In this document: positions 27,038 to 35,225 of the stretch, in pieces
Layout of the letters: every line of letters starts with the position of its first letter
Numbering within the stretch: position 1 is the first letter of the stretch
Assembly (NCBI GenBank): GCA_027618475.1
Contig: JAQCEJ010000005.1
Coordinates: forward strand, 1-64,000
Length of the DNA: 64,000 nt
DNA from: Planctomycetota bacterium
GTDB taxonomy: Bacteria; Planctomycetota; Planctomycetia; Planctomycetales; Planctomycetaceae
Direction of reading: 5' to 3'
Position numbers and translations under genes: made by a program
Notes under the pieces: model-generated
Seen by the model: the letters and a program-made list of their open reading frames with translations, nothing else
The model's database searches: none
Told to the model about the DNA's origin: nothing

Positions 27038-28024
27038 ATGGATGACCATTTATCGTCGATGGATCGGTCTGCCCGATTCCAACCCTTGTCTCACCGGCGA
27101 CTCAATCGCCCGGCACCGTTTGCTTTTCGATTGCGAATGTATGCATTTCTCGGGTTGATCTCGCTCCTCGGTCTTGGTTGGGGGTGGGTGAATGCCCAGG
27201 AAGGGGCACCGAACGATCCGTTCCCCGTCGTCACCGAAAGCGAAGGGGGTGAAGCCGCGGCGGGAGCCGCCGCTCCGAAGCCGACCCCTTCGCGATTGAG
27301 CACGATTCCTAACAGCTTCGTCGGCATCATGTTGGCGCTGGGGTGGTTTCTGCTTCCGTTCTTTATTTGTTCGGTGATCGCTGTCTGGTTTGTGATCGAA
27401 CGGATGGTCGTGCTCCGCGAGAATCGCGTGATCCCGCGTGCCTTCGTCGATCGCTTTCTGCAATTGCTCGAACAAGGCAAACTCGACGCCGAAACCGCGC
27501 TCAAACTCTGCGAACAGAATGCCAGCCCGGTCGCATCGGTCTTCGCCCACGGCATTCGCAAGTGGGGTAAGCCGAGCGTCGAAGTCGAACAGGCGATTAT
27601 CGACGGGGGCGAACGTCAGGTGAGCCAACTGAGAAAACATCTCCGCGTGATCAACGGCGTCGCGACGGTCTCGCCGCTGTTCGGGCTGCTTGGTACCGTC
27701 GTCGGCATGATCGAGGCGTTCAATCAGATCGCCACCAGTCAGGCCGCCGGCAAAGCCGAGCAGCTTGCGGCGGGCATCGCGCTGGCGTTATTGACGACGG
27801 CTGTCGGACTGTTGATCGCGATTCCCTGCCTGACGATCTACATGTTTCTCGCCGGCCGGGTCGATAATCTGGTGATGCAGATGGACGATCTGGCCCAGCG
27901 CGTGGTGAATTATATCTCGCTCGAAGGGCTGATGAACAAACCGAGTGCGAGCGCCACCGTCGTCCGCCGTCGCAAAGCCCCGGCTGCAAGTGCCGCGCCC
28001 GCCCCCGAAGCCGAATCGGCGTGA
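27038..28024 (+). CDS. MotA/TolQ/ExbB proton-channel family protein
   Basis: 328 residues from ATG 27038 (an upstream in-frame start at 26927 is less likely). A first hydrophobic segment (about 35-53, ending VNAQEG) looks like a cleavable signal, followed by a Pro/Ala-rich periplasmic stretch, then three helices: [20 protein letters not shown] (about 98-125), and the conserved pair around [25 protein letters not shown] and [21 protein letters not shown]. The family converts proton flow into mechanical work together with an ExbD/TolR/MotB partner, but none is downstream; the next gene is convergent. The Ala/Pro-rich tail ends in [11 protein letters not shown]-type sequence. Confidence 0.85.
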   Translation: MDDHLSSMDRSARFQPLSHRRLNRPAPFAFRLRMYAFLGLISLLGLGWGWVNAQEGAPNDPFPVVTESEGGEAAAGAAAPKPTPSRLSTIPNSFVGIMLALGWFLLPFFICSVIAVWFVIERMVVLRENRVIPRAFVDRFLQLLEQGKLDAETALKLCEQNASPVASVFAHGIRKWGKPSVEVEQAIIDGGERQVSQLRKHLRVINGVATVSPLFGLLGTVVGMIEAFNQIATSQAAGKAEQLAAGIALALLTTAVGLLIAIPCLTIYMFLAGRVDNLVMQMDDLAQRVVNYISLEGLMNKPSASATVVRRRKAPAASAAPAPEAESA

Positions 28025-28088
28025 GAGAAGAGCGGCAGGGAACCCGGACAGCTTTGTGTCCTGTTCGCACGCGACAGACGTCAAAGAA

Positions 28089-29510
28089 CTACTCTGGCGG
28101 CACCAACCGTCGACACTTTGATCGACCTTTATTCCACAAGTCGTACTGTGGGTCGGCGTACTCCGCAAAAAATGCATCGAGTTTCGCCCCCATCTCACTT
28201 TGAATGGCAGCGTGCGCCGGTTGGCCATACACGTTAAACCGTTCTTGCGGATCGGTATGCATGTCGTACAGTTCGTATGGCCCCTCGGGGTTCTTCCGGG
28301 CGACGAATTTCCAATGCTCCGTTCGCAACGATCGGCAACTCTCCATCTCGTAGACCATGTTCGTTTCCCAGTCGATCTCTTCGCCGCGAAGCACCGGAGC
28401 GTAACTGCGGCCTGAAAGTTTCGGTTCGCTTGGCAGGCGATCGTTGAGATCCAGATAATCGAGCACGCTCGGCAGAAAATCGGTGTTGCTCACCATGATC
28501 TCCGTCTCGCCCGGCTTGATGCGTCCCGGATGTCGTATGATGAGCGGCACCTGCATCATCAGATCGTGAGCGGCGATCGGTCGAGTGTGATCCCCCATGC
28601 CGAAAAACCCATTCTGGCCTCCCATCCAGCCCTGATCGCCGGCGAAGATCACCAGGGTGTTGTCGTCGATGCCGTGCTGTTTGAGTGCATCGAGCACAGT
28701 TCCGACGCCGTCGTCGACGGCACTCACTTCCGCCGCGACGCGACGAAAGCTGACGATGTTGTTGTGATACTCTTTGTTGTTGAACTGCCACGGATGCATC
28801 GTGTCGCGCGGGAAACAGAAGAGATCTTTGTCGGCGTAATATTCGGCATGACGATTTCGCGCCGGTTCGAGCAACAGTTTTCCCAGACAGTACGGCCCGT
28901 TGTACGCCAGATACAGAAAGAACGGCTGCTCGCCTTTAGCATTCTGGTCGATAAAGTCGACGGCATGCTCGGTCCAGAGATCGGTCATGTACTTGGGAGT
29001 TTTCTGCACCTCGCCGTTGTAGATGATCGGGTCGTCATAAAAATTGGTGGTGCTCCCATGCACCATTGTGATCCAATACGAAAACCCGTCTTGCGGCGTG
29101 AGATTGGCCCCCAGATGCCATTTGCCGACATGTCCGCATATGTAACCTTCATCGTGTAGAATTTCGGGGAGCGTCGAGAATTCATCGAGCGTGTAATACG
29201 CCTCGGGCCCCATCATTGTCTTCGCGTCGAGAAACGAGTGGACTCCATGCTGCGACGGCATGAGCCCCGTGAGATACGTTGCCCGCGTCGGCGAGCAGAC
29301 GGGATTACTGCTCATCGCACGTCGAAAGAGCATCCCCTCGGCTGCCATCTTGTCGAGATGTGGCGTGCGGATATCCTTGTTGCCGTAACAACCAAGCGTC
29401 CACGCCCCATGGTTATCGGTGAGAATGAAGACAACGTTGGGGGTTTTCTCGGCTGCAAGGGTAGGGGTGATAGTAAGAAATAGGACAACATAAGTGATCA
29501 TGATTTTCAT
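28089..29510 (-). CDS. Secreted Cys-type sulfatase
   Basis: 473-residue S1-type sulfatase that should hydrolyse sulfate esters, probably on a polysaccharide. Signal peptide at 1-19 (TYVVLFLTITPTLA). The first metal-site motif is ILTDNHGAW (about 29-37) and the activation motif is CSPTR (about 72-76), whose Cys must be converted to formylglycine by an activating enzyme not present here. Later conserved parts include GHVGKWHLG (about 126) and FAGDQGWMGGQNGF (about 295), typical of the second metal site and catalytic Lys/His. GAGGA lies eight bases before the ATG. It lies 175 bp upstream-side of the GH3 gene in the same direction, making a small carbohydrate-degradation group. Confidence 0.93.
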   Translation of the reverse strand: MKIMITYVVLFLTITPTLAAEKTPNVVFILTDNHGAWTLGCYGNKDIRTPHLDKMAAEGMLFRRAMSSNPVCSPTRATYLTGLMPSQHGVHSFLDAKTMMGPEAYYTLDEFSTLPEILHDEGYICGHVGKWHLGANLTPQDGFSYWITMVHGSTTNFYDDPIIYNGEVQKTPKYMTDLWTEHAVDFIDQNAKGEQPFFLYLAYNGPYCLGKLLLEPARNRHAEYYADKDLFCFPRDTMHPWQFNNKEYHNNIVSFRRVAAEVSAVDDGVGTVLDALKQHGIDDNTLVIFAGDQGWMGGQNGFFGMGDHTRPIAAHDLMMQVPLIIRHPGRIKPGETEIMVSNTDFLPSVLDYLDLNDRLPSEPKLSGRSYAPVLRGEEIDWETNMVYEMESCRSLRTEHWKFVARKNPEGPYELYDMHTDPQERFNVYGQPAHAAIQSEMGAKLDAFFAEYADPQYDLWNKGRSKCRRLVPPE

Positions 29511-29686
29511 GTGTTATCCTCGTTTCATATGTATCGGGTATCGTGGATCGCTTATATCCCGTTCTTATCGCAATAATTCAAGCGATTAACCTGCCGCCCA
29601 CCGAGCTATTAAAATAGTTCCTGAAAACACTCCACCCCACGCACACGACGCAATAAACAGAAACTCGGGGAGCGTACGCAATTTTT

Positions 29687-31384
29687 TCAACTTTTCAGTT
29701 TCACCGGCAACTTGCCAAGCCAGGGTTGCTTGCCGGCGAGTGCATCGACGCCCGCTTCAAGACTGACCGGGATTTTATCGAATGCGCACGACACGCCTCT
29801 GGCTTCGGTAAACCCCTCGACGGCATACGGGCTGCCAAAGCACATGACCGCCGTGGCTACATCATGGCTCAAGCGCCGCACGACCTCGGCTTGTTGCTTG
29901 GGAAAGCGAACGCTCTCCGGGTCGTGGTTGCGAACTTCGGTGAATCCGAGAAACACCACGGCATCGGCGATTTTTGCCTTATCGGACAACTCGCGGACCT
30001 GTTCATCCGCGGGCTCAACGTCCAACTCGAAAACGGTCGACCGTGGCCAGCGTTCCTTAAGCAGTTTCAGCAGATGATCGTACGAGTCATCCGGCCGGCG
30101 CTGTCGACCGACGACGCACAATATGTTGTCGCGATTCGATAAGCTCTTGAGAAACTCTTCCCCGCGAACGGCCGTCATCGAGTTGCGGGCGATTGTTGCC
30201 GCGGTTTTCTTGTGCTCGGGTTTCGACAGGACGGCAAGACAATTATCGAGGTCGATGGGGGGAGCGTCGATCAGTCCCACCCAGTGTTTCCACGTCAAAA
30301 GCCGCTGCGCCGACTGATCAACGCGGAAGCGGATTTCGTCGTCCTTCTCGGCCATTGCCAGCACGGCATCGAAGCATTCGTCCCAATCAGGATACGAGAG
30401 AATGATGTCACACCCCGCGCGCACCGACTGCACGGCGGCATCGGCAATCGAAAAATTCTTGCGGATGGCGTCCATTGCAAAACTGTCGGAGTGAATGAAC
30501 CCCTCAAAGCCGAATTCGTCTCGCAAGAGACGAGTAAGAATCGCTTTCGACATCGTCGCCGGTAGTTTTTCGTCGGCCTCGAGCGCGGGATAACAGATGT
30601 GAGCCGTACACATCGTGGCGACTCCCGCGTCGATCGCCGCGCGAAACGGCGGCAGGTCGATGCGATCGAGTTCTTCGCGGCTACGATCGACGGTCGGCAG
30701 TTCGAGGTGGCTGTCTTGACTGGTGCCACCGTGGCCAGGAAAGTGATTCGCGGACGAGATCAGCCGCTCGTCTTGCACACCGCGAATCGACGCGAGTAGT
30801 AATTTGGTCACCTGTTCGGGGGAATCTCCGAAGCTGCGTGTGTTGATGATGGGGTTGAGCGGGTTCGAGTTGACGTCGGCAACGGTCACGCCCGGCCAGA
30901 CGATGCCCAGTGCGCGAGCTTCTCGCGCAATTACCTGACCGGCGGCGTACGCGAGGTCTTCGGACCATGTCGCCCCGATCGCCATGTTATTCGGAAACAG
31001 AGTTGCTTCGCGGGCAATTTGTCCCATGCCGGCCTCGACGGCACCGATCGTCAGCAGCGGCACGCGGGCCAGCGATTGAATCTCGTTGTTGAAATCGACG
31101 ACATCTTTGGCGGTTGTCTCTCCGCCGCGGGGGACCTGCAACGAACCCGCCTTGCCGGCGCGCACTCCATCCTGTAATCCTGCAATGCCATTATGCACCG
31201 ACATTAATTGTCCGACGCGTTCGGCGAGCGAGAGCTGGGGGAGTTTGAGCGCCCCCCATTTGCGATCTTTATCGGTGATTCCACCCCATACCCGACCCGA
31301 TAACATCGCTGTCACCGAGAGCCACAACATTTCGCGGCGGGTGAATATTGCGTGTTTGGTCCATTGTTTGGTGAGAGTCGTCAT
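29687..31384 (-). CDS. Tat-exported glycoside hydrolase family 3 protein (NagZ-like)
   Basis: 565 residues from ATG 31384, which has GAGGA eight bases upstream (an earlier TTG at 31402 has none). A twin-arginine signal (TRREMLWLSVTAML, about 16-29) predicts export. The GH3 N-terminal barrel shows NHFPGHGGTSQDSH (about 212-225), which keeps the Asp-His acid/base pair of NagZ-type beta-N-acetylhexosaminidases but has Asn where KHFPGHG is usual, and the nucleophile segment GFIHSDSFAMDAI (about 300). A C-terminal alpha/beta domain (about 400-560) completes the two-domain form. The substrate is probably an exolytic beta-linked sugar from exported or environmental polysaccharide. It lies 33 bp after the gene at 31418. 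Confidence 0.88.
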   Translation of the reverse strand: MTTLTKQWTKHAIFTRREMLWLSVTAMLSGRVWGGITDKDRKWGALKLPQLSLAERVGQLMSVHNGIAGLQDGVRAGKAGSLQVPRGGETTAKDVVDFNNEIQSLARVPLLTIGAVEAGMGQIAREATLFPNNMAIGATWSEDLAYAAGQVIAREARALGIVWPGVTVADVNSNPLNPIINTRSFGDSPEQVTKLLLASIRGVQDERLISSANHFPGHGGTSQDSHLELPTVDRSREELDRIDLPPFRAAIDAGVATMCTAHICYPALEADEKLPATMSKAILTRLLRDEFGFEGFIHSDSFAMDAIRKNFSIADAAVQSVRAGCDIILSYPDWDECFDAVLAMAEKDDEIRFRVDQSAQRLLTWKHWVGLIDAPPIDLDNCLAVLSKPEHKKTAATIARNSMTAVRGEEFLKSLSNRDNILCVVGRQRRPDDSYDHLLKLLKERWPRSTVFELDVEPADEQVRELSDKAKIADAVVFLGFTEVRNHDPESVRFPKQQAEVVRRLSHDVATAVMCFGSPYAVEGFTEARGVSCAFDKIPVSLEAGVDALAGKQPWLGKLPVKLKS

Positions 31385-31417
31385 CGGTTTTATCCTCGAC
31401 AATTGTGAAAAGTACCC

Positions 31418-33262
31418 TCACTCCAACCCCACCCGCACCACACCGTACACCAGAAACTCCGGCACGGTGAAACTCACTCGGCCGTTGGCTGTCGTCGAGT
31501 CAATCGACACCGCCTCGGCGACCTCCGGTGTGATCATCTCGACTCGCTTCACCTTTGCTCCCTCGGGTAATACGAGACTCACCGTAATCCCGCCGACGGC
31601 GATCGGCTTTTCGTCCACCGTTCCCGTCCCCGATGTTTTCGGGTCTTCCGGTTCTTCGCGGTTGTAGTTCACCAGATGAACGTCAATCTCATTTCCATTC
31701 ATCGGTCGGCTCGCCGACGCGCGGACGGTGTAGGGGGCTTCGATTTGTGTGAGCGACGCCTTCTCCCCGGCGGTCAAGCCGTCGGGATTGTCGATTGTCA
31801 CGATGTATTTGTACTTCTCGGCCAGCCCTTCGGTTGGCAGATCATCGGGGCGGACGTCGAACAGAATGTGATCATCGAGCAACTTGCGACCGACCGCTTT
31901 GAAGCGGTCGACGGCGTCGGTGTTAGCCAGATGGACTGCCGTTCGCGGATACATCAACAACACCTCGGCGTGCGATGTGTTGGCGTTATAGAGATCATCG
32001 TACTTGCGCAGAAAGCCGAAATATTCATTGAAGACCCCGCGGGCGATCGGGTCGGTGAAGCGGGCGTAGAAACCCATCAGAGCCCCGCCGTTGGCGGCGA
32101 GTTCCGAAATCGCATTGCGGTTGCGGCAGTGTTCGTACTTGCCGAGCGTATACGGCTTGTCGTCGAACGTGCCGCGAATGTAACGGCATTGCAGCGTGGC
32201 GTCGCCGAGGAACTTGTTCTTGAGATCGGTGTAAAACGCGGCGCCGCCGGTGCTGTACCAGAGGTAATCTTCTCCCCGGCCCCAGAGGTCGCCGGGAATC
32301 AGACAGCGTTCGTCGCCGTTGATCTGGTTGAAGTCGCCGAGGTGATTCCACTGCGCTACCAGCAGATCGGGTTTGATAGACTTGCCATAATCGACGAAGA
32401 CTTCATCGAACGTCTGCTTATTGGAGACCTGCGAGAACCGCAGCATTTCGCGGCGGAGAGGAGTCGATTCGGCGGGATCGTGCCACGAGACGATTTCGGT
32501 AAACGTGTGATTATCCAGATCGGCGATCTCGAACTTCTGTTTCAGTTCATCGGGTGAAAATCGTTCGGCGAGATAGTCGTGAAATCCCTTCTGGCAATGT
32601 TCGCACAGGCAGTTGCCGCGATAGAAGTAGTTGATCATGTACCCGTCGACGCCGCGCTCGATGCCGCGCTTGGTCCAGGCTTTGAGAATGGTTTTCCAGT
32701 GCGGATTGTTGAGACAGGCCCAGTATTCTCCCATGCCGCCGATCGCATAATTGGCATCGCGGCGGAATTTCCCTTCAGCGTCCCGTTCAAGAAAATCGCG
32801 CGGGTCGGCGACCGGCTTGGGGCCGAGTTCGGTTTCGTCCCACAGGTCGTTATAGAATTTGAAAAATCCGCGAGGCCCATCGGGCCCTTCGATGTCGCCG
32901 ATGAGAAATTTGACATTCATATGTCCGACGACTTTGGCGTCGCGCTGGTGGATTTCTCCGTTGAAGCGTTTGAACCACTCGCCGCATTCATTCAATCCCT
33001 GCACCGGAAAATGCGAAGGATATCCCGCGTACTGGTCGGTGTGCGACAGACTCCAGAAGTGAGCCCCATAGAACCCGACCTGCGCAATCTGCGGCCGGCA
33101 CTCTTCGACGAACGAGAGATAATCTTTATCGTCGCCGTAGGCATCCCAGTGAGCGATCAGGCGATTGAATTCGAACCGCGAAGGTTCGTCGGCGGCGAGG
33201 GACACGCTACCCGAAAGAATTCCTGTGAGAGACAACACGAGACAAGCCAGGCGATATTTCAT
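31418..33262 (-). CDS. Secreted TIM-barrel-like protein, putative glycoside hydrolase
   Basis: 614 residues with a signal peptide (CLVLSLTGILSGSVSLA, about 7-23). The text resembles GH42/GH-A-type and DUF-type alpha-amylase-like barrels: FNRLIAHWDAYGD, QVGFYGAHFWS, VVGHMNVKFL, GVDGYMINYFYRGNCLCEHCQKGFHDY (a strand followed by a CxxC pair near 218-222), LVAQWNHLGDF and a late beta-sandwich domain (about 470-614). The CxCxxC cluster is shared with uncharacterised planctomycete hypothetical glycosidases. Catalytic acids cannot be fixed by eye. It precedes the GH3 gene by 33 bp in one operon, so a joint role in polysaccharide breakdown is likely. Function is an inference. Confidence 0.7.
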   Translation of the reverse strand: MKYRLACLVLSLTGILSGSVSLAADEPSRFEFNRLIAHWDAYGDDKDYLSFVEECRPQIAQVGFYGAHFWSLSHTDQYAGYPSHFPVQGLNECGEWFKRFNGEIHQRDAKVVGHMNVKFLIGDIEGPDGPRGFFKFYNDLWDETELGPKPVADPRDFLERDAEGKFRRDANYAIGGMGEYWACLNNPHWKTILKAWTKRGIERGVDGYMINYFYRGNCLCEHCQKGFHDYLAERFSPDELKQKFEIADLDNHTFTEIVSWHDPAESTPLRREMLRFSQVSNKQTFDEVFVDYGKSIKPDLLVAQWNHLGDFNQINGDERCLIPGDLWGRGEDYLWYSTGGAAFYTDLKNKFLGDATLQCRYIRGTFDDKPYTLGKYEHCRNRNAISELAANGGALMGFYARFTDPIARGVFNEYFGFLRKYDDLYNANTSHAEVLLMYPRTAVHLANTDAVDRFKAVGRKLLDDHILFDVRPDDLPTEGLAEKYKYIVTIDNPDGLTAGEKASLTQIEAPYTVRASASRPMNGNEIDVHLVNYNREEPEDPKTSGTGTVDEKPIAVGGITVSLVLPEGAKVKRVEMITPEVAEAVSIDSTTANGRVSFTVPEFLVYGVVRVGLE

Positions 33263-33486
33263 AATGTTTGCCTTTTGAGGGAGTGATTGTCGTTCATATC
33301 ATTTTGCTCTGCCAAAAGGAGGAATGCAATGACGACGCTGATTCAGTGCGATCTTTAGCCGAGACAGGTGCATCCCCATTCATCGCCCTCCCGCGCCGTT
33401 CCGTTGCACAATCTCCAGCGATACGCTATCAACGGATTTCACGTACGCTCACCTTCCATCTGACATTCAGTACCACGAGGATCACG

Positions 33487-34002
33487 ATGAAATATCCCGT
33501 CTTGTTCGCGTTGATGACCGCTTTGTTCTGGGGATTGTATGGGCCGACGCTGGGACAGGCGCGATCGGGATTGGGTGGGAGTCCGTTCAAGCCGTATGTC
33601 GCCATCGGGATTGCCTACCTGATCTGGGGTGTTCTCGGAGGTGTCGGCGGAATGATGTACCGGGGTGACGATTTTTCGTTCTCGGGAGCAGGGGCCATCT
33701 GGGGATTTGCCGCCGGTTCTCTCGGTGCGTGGGGTGCACTGACATTAACGCTCGCCATGTTCACTGGCGGCGGTGCGATGCCGCATATCGTGATGCCGAT
33801 CGTCTTCGGCGGCGCGGTCACCGTGCAGGCGCTCGTCAGCACGTGGATGTATCGCACCACTGCTAACCCGATGATGTGGGTCGGTGTGATCGGCATGGGG
33901 ATCTGCATTGTAATCGTGGCAGCGAACACGCCGCATCATGCGCCGAAGCCGAAAGCGGCGGAGGGAGAACCATCCGCCGCGACGACTTCATCGCATACGT
34001 AG
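33487..34002 (+). CDS. Small multi-spanning membrane protein (DMT/EamA-like)
   Basis: 171 residues from ATG 33487, preceded by GAGGATCACG; the frame further upstream lacks protein features. Five hydrophobic helices are visible: YPVLFALMTALFWGLYGPTL, YVAIGIAYLIWGVLGGVGGMM, AGAIWGFAAGSLGAWGALTL, IVMPIVFGGAVTVQALVSTW and WVGVIGMGICIVIVAAN (each trimmed). The first helix with FWGLYGPTL resembles the N-terminal half of EamA-type transporters, so it may be a half-size transporter acting as a dimer. The C-terminus is a Pro/Ala/Ser tail of about 25 residues. No neighbour shares its direction within 1 kb. Substrate unknown. Confidence 0.75.
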   Translation: MKYPVLFALMTALFWGLYGPTLGQARSGLGGSPFKPYVAIGIAYLIWGVLGGVGGMMYRGDDFSFSGAGAIWGFAAGSLGAWGALTLTLAMFTGGGAMPHIVMPIVFGGAVTVQALVSTWMYRTTANPMMWVGVIGMGICIVIVAANTPHHAPKPKAAEGEPSAATTSSHT

Positions 34003-34178
34003 TGGTCTGAGATGGAATTTCTTCGGCGCGATCGATGCGGTATGGTTAGGCGAAATCGATCTCTATTCCCATTCGGTTTCCCGTCCTGAAGGCCGTTCGA
34101 TGACATCGATTTCACGGTGAGTGAGGTAGGTTGAAACGAGGCCCAACCTTGCTTATTCGGCGTTCATGAACCGGATAC

Positions 34179-34210
34179 CCCCGGTTGCACGCAACCGGAG
34201 CGACCCCGCT
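34179..34210 (+). repeat. REP-like palindrome, family G (solo copy)
   Basis: CCGGTTGCACGCAACCGG followed by AGCGACCCCGCT. It matches the palindromes around the RAYT-type transposase at 59.7-61.2 kb, including the tail ACCCxGCT. A half copy with the same tail (GCAACCGGAGGAACCCCGCT) lies at 35098-35117 on the other side of the sigma factor locus. Confidence 0.75.
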
Positions 34211-34258
34211 AAATGCGAAAATACCTCGCCGGCTCGCTTCACGTTATCCGGTCAGACA

Positions 34259-34852
34259 TTAACCACATCTATTGGCAGCGCTGCAATCGGGGCCGCAGTC
34301 GGGGTTGACGGACTTGTACTCTAAGATGTTCCCTCGCGCATCCATTTGAAACTGGCAACATTCGCGTAACATCGCTTCCAGTTTTCTGCGTCCGCGCTGA
34401 ATTTGCGACTTGACGCCCGAGAGAGAAATCGACTCGCGTTCGGCAATCTCCGCCTGAGATTTTCCCTCGAGTTCGTACAGCGAAACAGCACGCTTTTGTG
34501 CTTCCGGCAAATGGTCGATCAAAGTGGACAGGCAACCCGCAACGTCTCTATTGACGTTCTCCTCGCGAGACGGTTCGGCCACCGAAATTGTCGATGCATC
34601 GCCAGTCGGCACCTCTTGCTTCTTGCGGAAATGGTCGGCGACCGCGTTGCGCGTGATTTGAAATACCCATGATTCCATGCGCTCGACTCGACGAAGGGTA
34701 TCGAAATTCTGATGGATGCGGAGGAACACGGTTTGCAAAATGTCATCGACATCCGCCGCCGACGTCACTCGAGACCGAATGAACTGGCGCAGCCGATCGC
34801 TCAGCTCGCGCCAGATCTGTTCGGTCGTCACCTTTGGCTGAGTCTGTTTCAT
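34259..34852 (-). CDS. sigZ: ECF sigma factor, SigZ-like, with Cys-containing C-terminus
   Basis: 197 residues from ATG 34852. Region 2 spans about 10-80 (WRELSDRLRQFIRSR, DVDDILQTVFLRIHQNFDTL, MESWVFQITRNAVADHFRK) and region 4 about 110-160 (LPEAQKRAVSLYELEGKSQAEIAE, LSGVKSQIQRGRRKLEAML). After region 4 the chain continues as in SigZ proteins: ECCQFQMDARGNILEY and then CGPDC and a final Cys, giving five Cys in the last 35 residues that could bind metal. No anti-sigma factor with a membrane domain is adjacent; instead the start codon overlaps the stop of a 49-residue Cys-rich peptide gene (TAATG), a strong coupling signal. A longer frame reading upstream through that peptide is not the real start. 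Target genes are not evident. Confidence 0.9.
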   Translation of the reverse strand: MKQTQPKVTTEQIWRELSDRLRQFIRSRVTSAADVDDILQTVFLRIHQNFDTLRRVERMESWVFQITRNAVADHFRKKQEVPTGDASTISVAEPSREENVNRDVAGCLSTLIDHLPEAQKRAVSLYELEGKSQAEIAERESISLSGVKSQIQRGRRKLEAMLRECCQFQMDARGNILEYKSVNPDCGPDCSAANRCG

Positions 34853-35001
34853 TACTGAGAGCAACCTGAGTTCGCGGATTGCGGGTTCACCGTGTCGCCG
34901 CAACCACATTGTCCTGAACAACAACAGCAACAGCAACACGTCCCACAACATTGCGGGGGGGTGGCGTGTTTCGATTCGCTGCTTCTGGTTGGCTCGGTCA
35001 T
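34852..35001 (-). CDS. 49-residue cysteine-rich micropeptide coupled to the SigZ-like sigma factor
   Basis: Short gene whose reading frame differs from the longer open frame covering it. The ATG at 35001 is preceded by AGGAGG with five bases of spacing (AGGAGGATAAAATG), the best ribosome site in the region, and the TAA overlaps the sigma factor ATG by one base. The product has 12 Cys in 49 residues: CC at 18-19, an unbroken run of seven Cys at 22-28, then Cys32, Cys34 and Cys47, with a Ser/Thr/Pro-rich polar N-terminus and no hydrophobic helix. It could bind Cu, Zn, Cd, As or an Fe-S cluster like a metallothionein, or sense redox state. I recognise no family. Translational coupling suggests it acts with the sigma factor, perhaps as anti-sigma factor or sensor; this is inference. 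Confidence 0.72.
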   Translation of the reverse strand: MTEPTRSSESKHATPPQCCGTCCCCCCCSGQCGCGDTVNPQSANSGCSQ

Positions 35002-35225
35002 TTTATCCTCCTCTCAAGAGATAGTGAAATGGGCAATTGCATGCCTTCTGACAACATAGACGCACCACCACCGAAAAAGACGCAACCCGACCGCCGGGCA
35101 ACCGGAGGAACCCCGCTATGAAAGCTCCGGCATGGTTGAGAATCGGCAGGGTACCTCCTAGCATGATTGACTGACTGGTTCGCTCTTGAACATTGCTCTG
35201 ATTTCCTCTCCCTGAAAGAACAATC

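Noticed and set aside
31676-32557. 293-codon plus-strand open frame
   Set aside because: Antisense to the secreted TIM-barrel-like gene; no signal peptide, no recognisable domain.
35041-35174. Two tiny frames (26 and 18 codons), the second with GGAGGA before ATG 35118
   Set aside because: The ribosome-like GGAGGA is part of a REP half copy (35098-35117) and the products show no pattern; I do not call them genes.
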